From a bacterium (GTDB taxonomy: Bacteria; Bacillota; Clostridia; Oscillospirales; Oscillospiraceae), in assembly GCA_004562395.1 (NCBI GenBank), contig SFQY01000031.1:1-31829 (forward strand): DNA of 31,829 nucleotides. Direction: 5' to 3'. The notes beneath the pieces are model-generated. The model saw only the letters and a list, made by a program, of their open reading frames with translations, was not told where the DNA came from and made no database searches. Below, piece after piece: positions 1-7,964 of this stretch. The first letter of the stretch is position 1, and every line of letters starts with the position of its first letter. The position numbers and the translations under genes were made by a program.

Positions 1-84
1 GTTCGTTCCCTTTCCAGTTTGCTCTTCCATATTTTCTCTTGTCTTGCTTTTGCTATGTTTTCATTACTTTTCAACTATTGATTC

Positions 85-260
85 GCATCCCGGGGGAAGG
101 TATGGTGCAGCGCATCCCTGCAAATTCCAATTTGTCGGGCTGCTGAGGAAAACCGATATACACATTTTTAAAATGCATCCCCGAAGGGGATACCACATCT
201 TATATCTTAATATCTCATATCTTATATCTGCGTTCCCTGCGCCTTCGGCGGCAGAGATTT
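85..260. repeat. Half copy of the CCTTCCCCCGGGGGGAAGG intergenic element plus AT-rich tail
   Basis: A palindromic core end (CCCGGGGGAAGG, 89-100) is followed by the outer arm of the element: an AAATTCCAATTT palindrome (about 122-133), ACCGATATACACATT, an ATCCCCgaAGGGGAT-type hairpin near 177-192, and a TATCTTA-rich tract. The left half of the element is absent. The same order occurs inverted at 31640-31770. The AraC gene starts just downstream. Apart from this, bases 1-283 hold no gene I can support. Confidence 0.75.
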
Positions 261-283
261 TGGGAGAAAGGGAGGAACGGGAA

Positions 284-1204
284 ATGGCATCCAAAACCCA
301 GCGGTTTGATACCCGCCAGCACATGCGCAGCAGCACCTATGAGGTTTTCCGTTACAAGGATGCCTACCTGAAGGAGGTGGCTCTGCACCACCACGATTTT
401 TACGAGATCTATTTCTTCCTGTCGGGGAACGTGCAGTACAACATCGAAAGCCGCAGCTACCTGCTGACCCCCGGGGACGTGCTGCTGATCAACCCCATGG
501 AGCTCCACCAGCCGGTCTTCGGCAAGGAGCAGCGCAGCTACGAGCGGATCGTGCTGTGGATCAACAAGAGCTTCTTGGAAAAGCTCAGCCCCGACGCAGA
601 ATCCCTCTGCGCCTGCTTCGATACCGGCGCTCCGGGCCACACCAACCTGCTGCGGCCGGAAAACTATCTGCGCCAGATGCTCCTCTACCAGCTGGAGCAG
701 CTCATGCAGGAGAAGACCTCCGGGGAGTATTGCAGCGAGTTCTGTGCCCTGAGCTATCTGGTGCAGGTGCTGGTGCTGCTGAACCGGCAGGCCCGGCAGC
801 AGACCCGGGAGACGGAGGCCAAGGCCGCCTCGGACTCGGTGGTCTACCGGGTCCTGGGCTACATCAACGACCACTACAGCGAGGATCTGACCCTGGATTT
901 CCTGGCCAACAAATTTTTTATCAGCAAATACCACCTGTCCCGGGAGTTCGGGCGGCTGGTGGGCACCTCGGTCCACCGCTACCTGGTCCAGAAGCGGCTG
1001 GTCATGGCCAAGCAGATGATGCGCGAGGGCAGGTCCTCCACGGAGGTCTATCAGCACTGCGGCTTCGGGGACTACTCCAATTTCTACCGGGCCTTCCGGA
1101 CGGAGTACCAGATCAGTCCCCGGGAATACGCTGCCCAGCTCAAGCAGACCCAGCCCCTGGCCGAGGACCTGGGCCGCGCCCTCCGGGAGCGGATGGAATC
1201 CTGA
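284..1204 (+). CDS. AraC-family transcriptional regulator with N-terminal cupin domain
   Basis: A 306-residue one-component regulator. Residues about 1-120 look like the AraC-type sugar-binding cupin (HHHDFYEIYF near 35-44, then LLTPGDVLLINP near 60-72). Residues about 190-285 carry the double helix-turn-helix (LTLDFLANKFFISKYHLSREF, then VYQHCGFGDYSNFYRAFR and ISPREY). I chose the ATG at 284 because GGGAGGAAC precedes it and the reading frame further upstream runs through repeat sequence. It faces the minus-strand catabolic operon tail to tail, so it is not part of it. Its targets cannot be read here; by family it is probably a sugar-responsive activator. Confidence 0.92.
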   Translation: MASKTQRFDTRQHMRSSTYEVFRYKDAYLKEVALHHHDFYEIYFFLSGNVQYNIESRSYLLTPGDVLLINPMELHQPVFGKEQRSYERIVLWINKSFLEKLSPDAESLCACFDTGAPGHTNLLRPENYLRQMLLYQLEQLMQEKTSGEYCSEFCALSYLVQVLVLLNRQARQQTRETEAKAASDSVVYRVLGYINDHYSEDLTLDFLANKFFISKYHLSREFGRLVGTSVHRYLVQKRLVMAKQMMREGRSSTEVYQHCGFGDYSNFYRAFRTEYQISPREYAAQLKQTQPLAEDLGRALRERMES

Positions 1205-1219
1205 AACAATCTCCATAAC

Positions 1220-1275
1220 GGGAAAAGCTGCCGCCGCAAGCCGGGTTTCGACCGGTTTGCAGTGGCAGCTTTCCC
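1220..1275. terminator. Possible bidirectional terminator between AraC gene and HAD gene
   Basis: GGGAAAAGCTGCC (1220-1232) pairs with GGCAGCTTTCCC (1264-1275), with one bulged A, between two convergent genes. Neither side has a clean T run, so terminator function is inferred mainly from position. Confidence 0.45.
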
Positions 1276-1294
1276 TTGCGTGAGGTTGGGAAGG

Positions 1295-1939
1295 TTATAT
1301 GGTAAGAGGAAGGGAGAAAAAATCAGAGAATGTATCCAGCTGGTAATCGGCCTGAGAGGTATCCTGACGGATCCCGGAGCCCCGGAAGCCGATCACTGCC
1401 GCGCCGGCGGCCTTTCCCGCCTGGATCCCCACCGGAGAATCCTCGATGACGATGCATTCCTCCGGCGCCGCGCCGAGACGCCCCATGGCTTCACGGTAGG
1501 GTTCGGGGTCCGGCTTGCGTCTGCTGACCATATCGCCGCAGATCACCACGTCGAACAGATCCTCCAGCCGGAGCCTGCGAAGCCCCGCCGCAATCAGGTG
1601 GGAGCTGGTGGAGGTGACCAGAGCCAGGGCGACGCCCCTGCGGCGCAGCTCCGTTAAGACCGGAAGCAGATGGGGCATGGGGGACAGGCTGCCGTTTTCG
1701 TAGGTGTTTCCCAGGCTGGCCCGCAGGGCGCGGAATTCCTCCAGGGTCACCGGCCGGCAGGAACGCTTCAGAATCGCTTCCAGACGGCTCGGCTCGTTGA
1801 CACCCAGAAGGGACCGCCGCTCTTCTTCCGACAGGGTGATGCCGTAATGGGCCAGAGCCTTTGCCAGATACCGGGCGTTGCTTTGCTCCGTGTCGGCGAT
1901 CACACCGTCGAAATCAAACAGCGCGAACCGGATTTTCAT
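1295..1939 (-). CDS. HAD-superfamily hydrolase, beta-phosphoglucomutase-like subfamily
   Basis: A 214-residue haloacid dehalogenase-type phosphatase or phosphosugar mutase. Motif I is DFDGVIADTE near residue 8 (nucleophile Asp plus acid/base Asp/Glu region), motif II is VTSTSS, motif III is RRKPDPEPY, and motif IV is VIEDSPVGIQAGKAAG. The helical cap between motifs I and II matches the beta-phosphoglucomutase/phosphatase class. The ATG at 1939 overlaps the stop of the preceding cupin gene as ATGA, indicating translational coupling in the frlB operon. A phosphosugar substrate linked to Amadori catabolism is likely, but its identity cannot be deduced. The longer open frame upstream is rejected because motif I normally lies at the N-terminus. 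Confidence 0.9.
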   Translation of the reverse strand: MKIRFALFDFDGVIADTEQSNARYLAKALAHYGITLSEEERRSLLGVNEPSRLEAILKRSCRPVTLEEFRALRASLGNTYENGSLSPMPHLLPVLTELRRRGVALALVTSTSSHLIAAGLRRLRLEDLFDVVICGDMVSRRKPDPEPYREAMGRLGAAPEECIVIEDSPVGIQAGKAAGAAVIGFRGSGIRQDTSQADYQLDTFSDFFSLPLTI

Positions 1940-2355
1940 TTTGCCAGCAATTCCCTTGCGGTCTTCTGGATTGCGGCAATGTCTTCCGGGGAAAGATCCG
2001 CGAAATCGCTGTTTTCCATGGAGCAGTTGGAATCCTGGACGTACATCATCTTGGTATCCTTCTGGGTGATGGAGTAGAACCAGCATTCCTTGGGCACGTT
2101 GTAAACCTTGCCCTGCTCCATGGGGGTCAGAACGATGTCTTTGAAGGCACCGTTTTCCCGCTGGGCGGTGATCAGGATTGCCTTTCCGGCGGCCAGAATA
2201 AACTGCTCATCGGTGGAATGATGCACTTCCAAATGGGCGATGCCGGAGATGTCGTTGTCGGGCTTCCAGTTTTTGATGCTGACCAGCCACTTGTCGTTCT
2301 TATAAACGCAGAGGATTCCCTGGGCGTTGTTTTCATACACATCGGGTTTTTTCAT
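1936..2355 (-). CDS. Small cupin-fold protein of unknown function
   Basis: A 139-residue protein with a cupin-like metal motif, HLEVHHSTDEQFILAAG (H, HH, E, G spacing near residues 47-63), and a second strand region PKECWFYSITQKDTKMMYV. The ATG at 2355 is preferred over one five codons upstream because GGAGG (2362-2366) lies at the right distance from it and would otherwise be inside the gene. It sits between the PfkB kinase (18-nt gap) and the HAD hydrolase (ATGA overlap). Its role is unknown; cupins in sugar loci often act as isomerases or mutarotase-like enzymes, but nothing here decides this. Confidence 0.8.
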   Translation of the reverse strand: MKKPDVYENNAQGILCVYKNDKWLVSIKNWKPDNDISGIAHLEVHHSTDEQFILAAGKAILITAQRENGAFKDIVLTPMEQGKVYNVPKECWFYSITQKDTKMMYVQDSNCSMENSDFADLSPEDIAAIQKTARELLAK

Positions 2356-2373
2356 GATTTCAGCCTCCATAAA

Positions 2374-3261
2374 TCAAAGTTCCGTTCTGCCGGCGATGGG
2401 CGTTCCGTAGCCGAAAGCCCCTTCCATGGCGCAGACCTTCGCGGCAAAGGCGGCGCCTTTTTCCATGGCGTCCCGCAAAGAACGGGTATTTTCTTCCACG
2501 GTGCCTTCCAGAAGTCTGCCGGATTCGGAAATATCCAGCAGATGGCACAGGAACGCCGCGAAGTAGCTGTCGCCCGCGCCCATGGTATCGATCACGTTAT
2601 CGGCGTGGACAGCATTGGCAAAGGAGAAGCGGCCGTTATACAGCACATAGGAGCCGTCCTCACCGATGGTACCCAGGACCACGGGTACGCCGAAGGCCGC
2701 CACCTTCCGCATTTCCTCCTCCCGCCGCTGGGCGCTCAGGTGGGCGCAGGACAGCAGCGCCACCTGAATGTAGGGGCAGACCCTGGCCAGATATTCGTCT
2801 GTCCAGCGGACGGAGAAGTCGTAGGCAATGGGTACGCCGGTGGAAGCCAGCAGCGGCAGGTCCTCCTCGATATAGGAATTGAGATTGGTGTAGATCACCT
2901 GAAAGCCCTTGATATAGTCTAAGTCCTCCCGGGTAAAGGCAAAGGGCTTTTCCTTGGCGATGCCGCCCTTATTGCTGCCCAGGAACACCCGGTCGTTTCC
3001 CTTCAGCGTAACAAGGGCGAAGCCGTTCTCGCCCTCGAAGAGGCGGCAGCGGCTGTGATCAACGCCCAGCAGATCCAGCGTCCGCTGGTTGTAGGCGGCA
3101 ACGGCGTCATTGCCAAATTTGCCCAGATAGGCCGCGCCGGTCCCGTTCAGGCGGGCATAGGCACAGGTGTTGACACACTGCCCGCCGGGGTACATCTTCC
3201 CCCGGGACAGGTATTTGTCACAGACGTTATCGCCGATGGCGATAATTCTGGCATCCTTCAT
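2374..3261 (-). CDS. PfkB-family kinase, fructoselysine/fructose-asparagine 6-kinase type
   Basis: A 295-residue ribokinase-family enzyme. It has the N-terminal IGDNVCDKY and GGQCVN substrate region (residues 9-31), YDFSVRWTDEYL near 147, GTIGEDGSYVLYNG near 197, and the anion hole/catalytic DTMGAGDSY (GAGD 228-231, Asp231 as base). The pattern follows E. coli FrlD closely, with about 30 extra C-terminal residues. Its role would be phosphorylation of C6 of an imported Amadori compound before deglycation by the adjacent FrlB. It is the second gene of the minus-strand operon, 65 nt behind frlB, with a GGGG ribosome site. The cytosolic substrate is uncertain; fructose-asparagine or fructose-aspartate is as plausible as fructoselysine given the Dcu-type permease nearby. 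Confidence 0.88.
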   Translation of the reverse strand: MKDARIIAIGDNVCDKYLSRGKMYPGGQCVNTCAYARLNGTGAAYLGKFGNDAVAAYNQRTLDLLGVDHSRCRLFEGENGFALVTLKGNDRVFLGSNKGGIAKEKPFAFTREDLDYIKGFQVIYTNLNSYIEEDLPLLASTGVPIAYDFSVRWTDEYLARVCPYIQVALLSCAHLSAQRREEEMRKVAAFGVPVVLGTIGEDGSYVLYNGRFSFANAVHADNVIDTMGAGDSYFAAFLCHLLDISESGRLLEGTVEENTRSLRDAMEKGAAFAAKVCAMEGAFGYGTPIAGRTEL

Positions 3262-3284
3262 GATTCATTACCCCTTCTGTTAAG

Positions 3285-3303
3285 GACGGTTTTCCCCGTC
3301 CGT
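3285..3303. other. Intercistronic hairpin between deglycase and kinase genes
   Basis: GGACGG pairs with CCGTCC around a TTTTCC loop in the 65-nt gap between frlB and the PfkB gene. The T run (GTTTTT) is on the plus-strand side, so for the minus-strand transcript it is more likely an mRNA processing or stability element than a terminator. Confidence 0.45.
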
Positions 3304-3326
3304 TTTTCTGACAGCGCCGGTATTTA

Positions 3327-4337
3327 TCAGTATTCGACCTTCCACATATAGCGGCGGGTGGGCAGGGGGTGTCTGCGGGCCTCGGCCAGGGCGTGGTTGT
3401 AGATGGGATAGACGTTGTTGAACAGAGAGTGGTTGAAGTAGTCCACCACGGAGGCGTCAATGACACTCAGACCCAGCTCCTTGGCGTCCAGCACCTCAAT
3501 GCGCTTGGCATAGGTCTTCAGGAACTTCAGGCACCGCTCGTCCAGAGCCCGGGTGGAGCCCTCGGAAACCTGGATCACGAAGGGGCGGTTCACATCGGTG
3601 ACCTCGAAGGGGCCGTGGAAGAATTCGCCGGTGTGAATGCTGCTGGAATCCAGCCACTGCATTTCCATGAAGATGCAGATGCTCTCCATGTAAGCCGCGC
3701 CGTAGCCCGCGCCGCTGCCCATGGTGTAGATGATGGAGTCGTCCTTGTACTCCTGGGCAAAGTCCAGGGCGCGCTTGGCCACATGCTTGCGGGCGCTGCG
3801 GATCACGGTGGTGATCATGCCCAGGCCGTCCATGAATTTGCCGTAGTTGTCATAGCCCGCGGTCTGGTTCAGCAGCTCCACGGCCACCAGCATGGCGCAC
3901 ATGGTTTTCTCACCGGCGTAGTCAATGTCACCGGCCAGATGGTCGGGAGAAGCGTCGAACTCATAGCAGACGATGTAATCGCCGTACTGGACGATCTCGG
4001 ACTGCTCCAGCCAGGTCAGGATGATCACCGCGGCGCCCTTTTCCTTGCCCAGTCTGGCGGCGGCGATGGTCTCGGGGGTGTTGCCCTTGTGGCAGGCCAG
4101 GCAGATGATGGAGTTTTTGCCGAAGTCCCGGGGGGTGGCGTGAACAAACTCGTTGCTGCTGATCAAAGCACACTTGATATCGGCGGATTCCCTCTCCATA
4201 AAGGTCTTGGCGCTGTACAGGGCGCCCAGGGAGCCGCCGCAGCCCACATAATACAGGGACTTGACGCCGCCGTCTTCTTTCTTATCCGCCAGAATTTTGG
4301 AAATGATGCCCTGAATATCCTTTGCTTTGTATGCCAT
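3327..4337 (-). CDS. Fructosamine-6-phosphate deglycase (SIS domain, FrlB/FraB type)
   Basis: A 336-residue protein with two sugar-isomerase (SIS) domains. The first holds VGCGGSLGALYSAKTF (31-46) and the second YTMGSGAGYGAAYMES (204-219). Glu225 (in FMEMQW) and His241 (in GEFFHGPFE) have the same 16-residue spacing as the catalytic Glu214/His230 pair of Salmonella FraB, and the C-terminus RRYMWKVEY matches the RRYYGGLVEY end of E. coli FrlB. It would cleave a 6-phosphorylated Amadori compound to glucose-6-phosphate and free amine or amino acid. The ATG at 4337 has an AAAAAAGGAG site; the length agrees with E. coli FrlB (340). It is the first gene of a four-gene operon transcribed from the promoter at 4401-4429. 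Confidence 0.92.
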   Translation of the reverse strand: MAYKAKDIQGIISKILADKKEDGGVKSLYYVGCGGSLGALYSAKTFMERESADIKCALISSNEFVHATPRDFGKNSIICLACHKGNTPETIAAARLGKEKGAAVIILTWLEQSEIVQYGDYIVCYEFDASPDHLAGDIDYAGEKTMCAMLVAVELLNQTAGYDNYGKFMDGLGMITTVIRSARKHVAKRALDFAQEYKDDSIIYTMGSGAGYGAAYMESICIFMEMQWLDSSSIHTGEFFHGPFEVTDVNRPFVIQVSEGSTRALDERCLKFLKTYAKRIEVLDAKELGLSVIDASVVDYFNHSLFNNVYPIYNHALAEARRHPLPTRRYMWKVEY

Positions 4338-4400
4338 TGTACTGTCTCCTTTTTTTGTATAGTTTGATTTCCTTGAGAATGTATTATATTTTACGTGATA

Positions 4401-4429
4401 AGGATAATACAATGCAATACAATTGTCAA
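4401..4429 (-). promoter_or_regulatory. Promoter of the frlB operon with operator in its spacer
   Basis: Read on the minus strand: TTGACA (4424-4429), a 17-bp spacer, and TATCCT (4401-4406). The spacer holds two AATACA (plus-strand) repeats at 4406-4411 and 4416-4421, exactly one helical turn apart. The same pair occurs at two other places around the divergent repressor gene, so this is probably the repressor's binding site, placed to block RNA polymerase. Confidence 0.8.
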
Positions 4430-4531
4430 TAGCCAAAAGAAGATTTTTACAAAATGCCAAATCCCAAGGCGCAAAAATGGTCACTTTGCCGAAACAGGCT
4501 GGGCGTCTGCCGGAATAAAATGAAATGGCCC

Positions 4532-4560
4532 TTGCAATTTTCGCTTTTCTTTTATATAAT
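4532..4560 (+). promoter_or_regulatory. Promoter of the GntR regulator gene
   Basis: TTGCAA (4532-4537), 17-bp spacer, TATAAT (4555-4560), about 70 nt before the TTG start. A single AATACA (4558-4563) overlaps the -10 box, without a partner 10 bp away. Confidence 0.7.
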
Positions 4561-4628
4561 ACAACAAGATTATGATGTGGAAAATGCGGATGCCGGGCCG
4601 GGCGGATGCGGTTTGAGGAGGATCGGCT

Positions 4629-5354
4629 TTGGAGAATCAGATAACACTAAACAATTCCAGCGCGGAGCCGCTGTACCGCCAGTTGGAATGCCTGCTGAAG
4701 GAAAAAATTGAAAACGGGTCCCTTTTGGCCGGCAGCAAGCTGCCCACGGAAAATGAGCTGGTGACGGCCTACCATGTCAGCCGGGTGACGGTGAGAAAGG
4801 CGCTGGATGCCCTTTCCCAGCAGGGATATCTGGAACGGCGCTCCGGAAAAGGTACATTCGTGGCGGGAAAAAAGCTTCAGAGGACGCTGGATGGCGTTAC
4901 GAGTTTCTCCCAGATGTGCCGGGAGATGGGCTGCGTGCCCGGAGGAAAGACTGTCCGGCGCAGCATTGAGCTGGCCTCCGAGAAGGAGACCGGACTTCTG
5001 GGGCTTCCGGAGGATTCCCAGATCCTGGTTATGGAGCGGGTCCGCTACGCGGACGGGCAACCGGTGGTGCTGGAAGTGACCAAATTTACCGAGGATTTCC
5101 TGTTTCTGATGAATGAGGATCTGACGGACAGCTCTTTGTATGAACTGGTTGAAAAAAAGCGCGGCATTCGCTTCACCAAATCGGTGAAAACGGTGGACAT
5201 TGTCTACGCCACCTCCCAGGAGGCAAGATTCCTGGGCATTTCCAAGGGATATCCGCTGCTTCGGATCGAGAGCGTGGCGGAGGATACCACGGGCGTCTAC
5301 CGGCATCTTTCCAAGCAGCTGTGCATTGGAGATAAATTTAAGTTAAGAGTGTAA
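4629..5354 (+). CDS. GntR-family (HutC subfamily) regulator, FrlR/FraR-like
   Basis: A 241-residue repressor-type protein. Residues about 12-75 form the winged helix (LYRQLECLLKEKIENGS, LPTENELVTAYHVSRVTVRKAL, GYLERRSGKGTFV). Residues about 95-238 form the UTRA ligand-binding domain, which in this subfamily binds phosphosugars or related catabolites. The start is a TTG preceded by GAGGAGG (4616-4622). It is transcribed divergently from the frlB operon and precedes the permease, the usual position of frlR/fraR. Repeats of AATACA at one-turn spacing on both flanking promoters suggest that it represses both arms until an Amadori-derived phosphosugar accumulates. Regulation is inferred, the family is clear. 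Confidence 0.9.
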   Translation: MENQITLNNSSAEPLYRQLECLLKEKIENGSLLAGSKLPTENELVTAYHVSRVTVRKALDALSQQGYLERRSGKGTFVAGKKLQRTLDGVTSFSQMCREMGCVPGGKTVRRSIELASEKETGLLGLPEDSQILVMERVRYADGQPVVLEVTKFTEDFLFLMNEDLTDSSLYELVEKKRGIRFTKSVKTVDIVYATSQEARFLGISKGYPLLRIESVAEDTTGVYRHLSKQLCIGDKFKLRV

Positions 5355-5358
5355 CGGA

Positions 5359-5397
5359 AACACCGCGTCTGGAAGCTCCGGATGCGGTGTTGTTTTA
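5359..5397 (+). terminator. Terminator after the GntR gene
   Basis: AACACCGC (5359-5366) pairs with GCGGTGTT (5384-5391), with an additional inner stem TCTGGA/TCCGGA (with G-U), followed by GTTTTATC. It separates the regulator from the permease promoter. Confidence 0.75.
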
Positions 5398-5405
5398 TCT
5401 TCAAT

Positions 5406-5421
5406 TGTATTATAATGTATT
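5406..5421. promoter_or_regulatory. Upstream operator-like pair (TGTATT x2)
   Basis: TGTATT at 5406-5411 and 5416-5421 is the reverse complement of the AATACA pair, again at 10-bp spacing, about 80 bp upstream of the permease promoter. It could be an auxiliary operator allowing repressor looping. Confidence 0.5.
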
Positions 5422-5489
5422 TGACATGTTAAAAGCAACAAAAACGAGGGGAGGTTTTTTTGCACTATTCCGAATTTAATCGCCAGCAA

Positions 5490-5518
5490 TTGACATTTAA
5501 TGATTTGTTCATTATAAT
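5490..5518 (+). promoter_or_regulatory. Promoter of the permease operon
   Basis: TTGACA (5490-5495), 17-bp spacer, TATAAT (5513-5518): a consensus housekeeping promoter. The transcript would have an untranslated leader of about 185 nt before the permease ATG at 5711. Confidence 0.85.
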
Positions 5519-5526
5519 CCAATCGT

Positions 5527-5561
5527 AATACAAAGCAATACATTCTAATGCAACAAATACA
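5527..5561. promoter_or_regulatory. Operator array at the start of the permease transcript
   Basis: AATACA at 5527-5532, 5537-5542 and 5556-5561, and AATGCA at 5547-5552, give four near-identical hexamers at 10, 10 and 9 bp. They cover the expected transcription start of the promoter at 5490-5518. Assigned to the divergent GntR repressor by their recurrence in the frlB promoter. Confidence 0.6.
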
Positions 5562-5710
5562 TCGTCTGGACATGCGGAAGGGTATTGCTTGTAAGGGAAT
5601 ATGTGCACGAATTCTCGCAATCACGGCTCCTGAAGGGGGAGACGGAGGAGCGTCATGAACTCCGTACGCGTCCGCTCAACAGGAAAATAAAAAAGTTTAG
5701 GAGGATTTTT

Positions 5711-7033
5711 ATGTTCTGGATCGAACTCGCAATCTTGCTGGTCCTCATCGCCTGGGGCGTTCGTAAGGGCGGCGTATTCCTTACCCTTGCCGGCGGTATC
5801 GGCGCATTTATCTTCACATTTGTGTTTAAGGCTCCCATGTCGGATCCCCCTCTGACTGTTCTGCGGATCATTCTGGCGGTTGTCATTGCCGGCGGCGCCA
5901 TGCAGGCTGCCGGCGGTATCGAGTACCTGGTAGCTCTTGCGGAAAAAATTCTGAGAAAGCACCCCAAGTCCATTACCATTCTGGCTCCGGTTGTCAGCTG
6001 GGTGTTCGTTTTCTGCTGCGGCACCGGCCACATTCTGTGGAGCCTGCTGCCCATCATCAATGAAATCGCCCTCGAGAACGGGATCCGTCCCGAGCGTCCC
6101 ATCGCAGCCTCTGTCGTGTCAAGCCAGAACGCAGTCTGCGGAACCCCTCTGGCTGCCGCCACTGCCGCGCTGGTGGGCTTCCTGGAAGAAGCCGGCAGCG
6201 TTGACATGATCAAGGTCCTGATGGTCGTAATCCCCGCAACTCTGCTGGGCTCTCTGGCTTCCGGCCTGGTCATGATGAAGAAGGGCAAGGAGCTGGCAGA
6301 TGATCCCGAGTTCCAGCGCCGCATTGCCGACGGCACTTTGGTCCTGAACAAGGCGCCCAAGTCCGAAATCGTGGATACTTCCAAGTACAGCAAGCAGTCC
6401 AAGCTCTCTGTGGTGTTCTTCCTGGTTGCCATGGTCCTGATCGTTCTTCTGGGTGTTGTCAAGCCCCTGCGTCCCGTTCTGAGCAACGGCAGCACTCTGG
6501 GCATGACCGATATCATTCAGATCTTCATGCTGATGGCTGCCGCGGCCATCTGCCTGGTTATGGATAAGAAGCCCGATGCCATTCTGGATATGCCCGTGTT
6601 CCGCTCCGGTGTCTTCGCAGCGGTTATTACGCTGGGCCTGTGCTGGATGGTGAACATCTTCATCGGCTCTCAGTCCGCGTTCCTCACCGAGACCGTTGCC
6701 CAGTTTACCAATAAGTATCCCTGGGTGTTCATCATCGCCTGCTACATTGTGGGCAATATCACCACTTCTCAGGGCTCCACCACCGCCATCGTCATTCCCC
6801 TGGGCCTGGCCCTGGGCATCAGCACCCCCGTCCTGCTGGCAGGCTGGGTTGTCATCGGTTCCCACTTCCTGATTCCCGCCGCCTCCGAGAGCCTCGCGGC
6901 CATCGCCTTCGATACCGCCGGCACTACGAAGATCGGTAAGTATGTTTTCAACACCAGCTATCTGCTGCCTTCTCTGGTCATGGCTGCCGTTGACTGCGCT
7001 GTTGCTTTCCTGCTGGCAAGCGTTATCATCTGA
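5711..7033 (+). CDS. Dcu-family anaerobic transporter, probable Amadori-compound permease
   Basis: A 440-residue polytopic membrane protein of the DcuA/DcuB family (known for anaerobic C4-dicarboxylate uptake and exchange). Family features are AGGAMQAAGGIEYLV near residues 60-74, KHPKSITILAPVVSW near 84, the CGTGHILWSLLPIINEIA segment, the RPERPIAASVVSSQ segment, and a C-terminal half with repeated hydrophobic helices. Length agrees with DcuA (433). The ATG at 5711 follows AGGAGG; the longer frame upstream runs through the leader. It is under the same apparent operator as frlB. The Salmonella fructose-asparagine locus also uses a dicarboxylate-type carrier (FraA), so an acidic sugar-amino acid conjugate is the best guess; simple dicarboxylate uptake remains possible. 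Confidence 0.85.
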   Translation: MFWIELAILLVLIAWGVRKGGVFLTLAGGIGAFIFTFVFKAPMSDPPLTVLRIILAVVIAGGAMQAAGGIEYLVALAEKILRKHPKSITILAPVVSWVFVFCCGTGHILWSLLPIINEIALENGIRPERPIAASVVSSQNAVCGTPLAAATAALVGFLEEAGSVDMIKVLMVVIPATLLGSLASGLVMMKKGKELADDPEFQRRIADGTLVLNKAPKSEIVDTSKYSKQSKLSVVFFLVAMVLIVLLGVVKPLRPVLSNGSTLGMTDIIQIFMLMAAAAICLVMDKKPDAILDMPVFRSGVFAAVITLGLCWMVNIFIGSQSAFLTETVAQFTNKYPWVFIIACYIVGNITTSQGSTTAIVIPLGLALGISTPVLLAGWVVIGSHFLIPAASESLAAIAFDTAGTTKIGKYVFNTSYLLPSLVMAAVDCAVAFLLASVII

Positions 7034-7048
7034 TGAATCCTTAATTCC

Positions 7049-7081
7049 GGGGCGAGCTGCGCGATGTGGCGGGCTCGCCCC
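7049..7081 (+). other. Intercistronic hairpin after the permease gene
   Basis: GGGGCGAGC (7049-7057) pairs perfectly with GCTCGCCCC (7073-7081). No T run follows, so it may limit read-through weakly or protect the 3' end of the permease message within the operon. Confidence 0.5.
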
Positions 7082-7118
7082 ATTCAATTCCGGTTGATCC
7101 GAGAAATGAGGGGTAACC

Positions 7119-7928
7119 TTGAAATTTACACTGATGAGCTATCACTACCTCAGATATCCCATCCGAAAATACCTGGATAAAATGGAGCGTTCTGAACTGG
7201 ACGGACTGGATATCTATTGCACCGGTCCGCAGCTGAATCCTTTTGACTATTCGCTGGGCGACCTGATTCAGCTGAACAGGGACATCCGGGACAGACACCT
7301 GACGCCGTATGTTCTGACCGCAGAAAACTGCGTGTATCCCGTGAACTTGGCGACCCCGGATTTACAGACCTGGGAATCCACCCAGCGGTATTATCAGCGG
7401 CTCATCGACACCGCGCAGTTTCTGGAGTGCCCGCACATTCAGATCTGTCCCGGCTCCGGATACTTTGACGAGGACCGGGTACCTGCCTGGAACCGGCAGG
7501 TGGAGGCGGTACAGAACCTTTGCGAATACGCCGGGAAAAAGGGCGTATCCATTTTCCTGGAAACCTGTAAGAAAACAACCACCAATCTGATTGTGACCAG
7601 CAAAGAGCTGAGACGGTTCCTGGATGATGTAGGTGCGGATAATCTGATCGCCCTCTCTGACACGGATCAGATGTCACAGGCCGGTGAACACATAAACGAC
7701 TACTTCGACAATTTGGGGGACAAATACGGTTTTGTCCATTTCAGCGACCTGAATCATACCATTCCAGGCACCGGGGGGCTTCCCATGAAGGACTACTACG
7801 ATACCCTGGTCAAGCGGGGGTATGACGGCTGGATCTCCTGCGAAATGTGCAGCCGTGACTACTTTGTGGATCCGGACCTGGCCACGGACGCGTATCTTGA
7901 TTTCATCCGCAATGTACGCAACGCGTGA
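7119..7928 (+). CDS. FrlC-like sugar epimerase/isomerase (AP-endonuclease-2 TIM barrel), copy 1
   Basis: A 269-residue TIM-barrel protein of the xylose-isomerase-like family. Putative metal and catalytic ligands are Glu148 (FLET), Asp181 (ALSDTDQ), His207 (FVHFSD) and Glu242 (SCEMC). Their spacings of 33, 26 and 35 equal those of the Glu152/Asp185/His211/Glu246 set in D-psicose 3-epimerase. The start is TTG with GAGGGG upstream. It lies 85 nt behind the permease and is strongly similar to the next gene (shared MSYHYLRYPI start and FLECP.IQI). Its probable role is C3 epimerisation of an Amadori compound (as FrlC does for psicoselysine), but the substrate is not proven. Confidence 0.85.
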   Translation: MKFTLMSYHYLRYPIRKYLDKMERSELDGLDIYCTGPQLNPFDYSLGDLIQLNRDIRDRHLTPYVLTAENCVYPVNLATPDLQTWESTQRYYQRLIDTAQFLECPHIQICPGSGYFDEDRVPAWNRQVEAVQNLCEYAGKKGVSIFLETCKKTTTNLIVTSKELRRFLDDVGADNLIALSDTDQMSQAGEHINDYFDNLGDKYGFVHFSDLNHTIPGTGGLPMKDYYDTLVKRGYDGWISCEMCSRDYFVDPDLATDAYLDFIRNVRNA

Positions 7929-7964
7929 TTTGGACCGGGACGAAAAAAGAAAGGAAGAATTGCT

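Noticed and set aside
5460..5528. Short ORF starting TTG after GGGGAGG TTTTTT, ahead of the permease promoter
   Set aside because: The frame spans the TTGACA/TATAAT promoter itself and ends in the operator; the ribosome-site match is probably chance.
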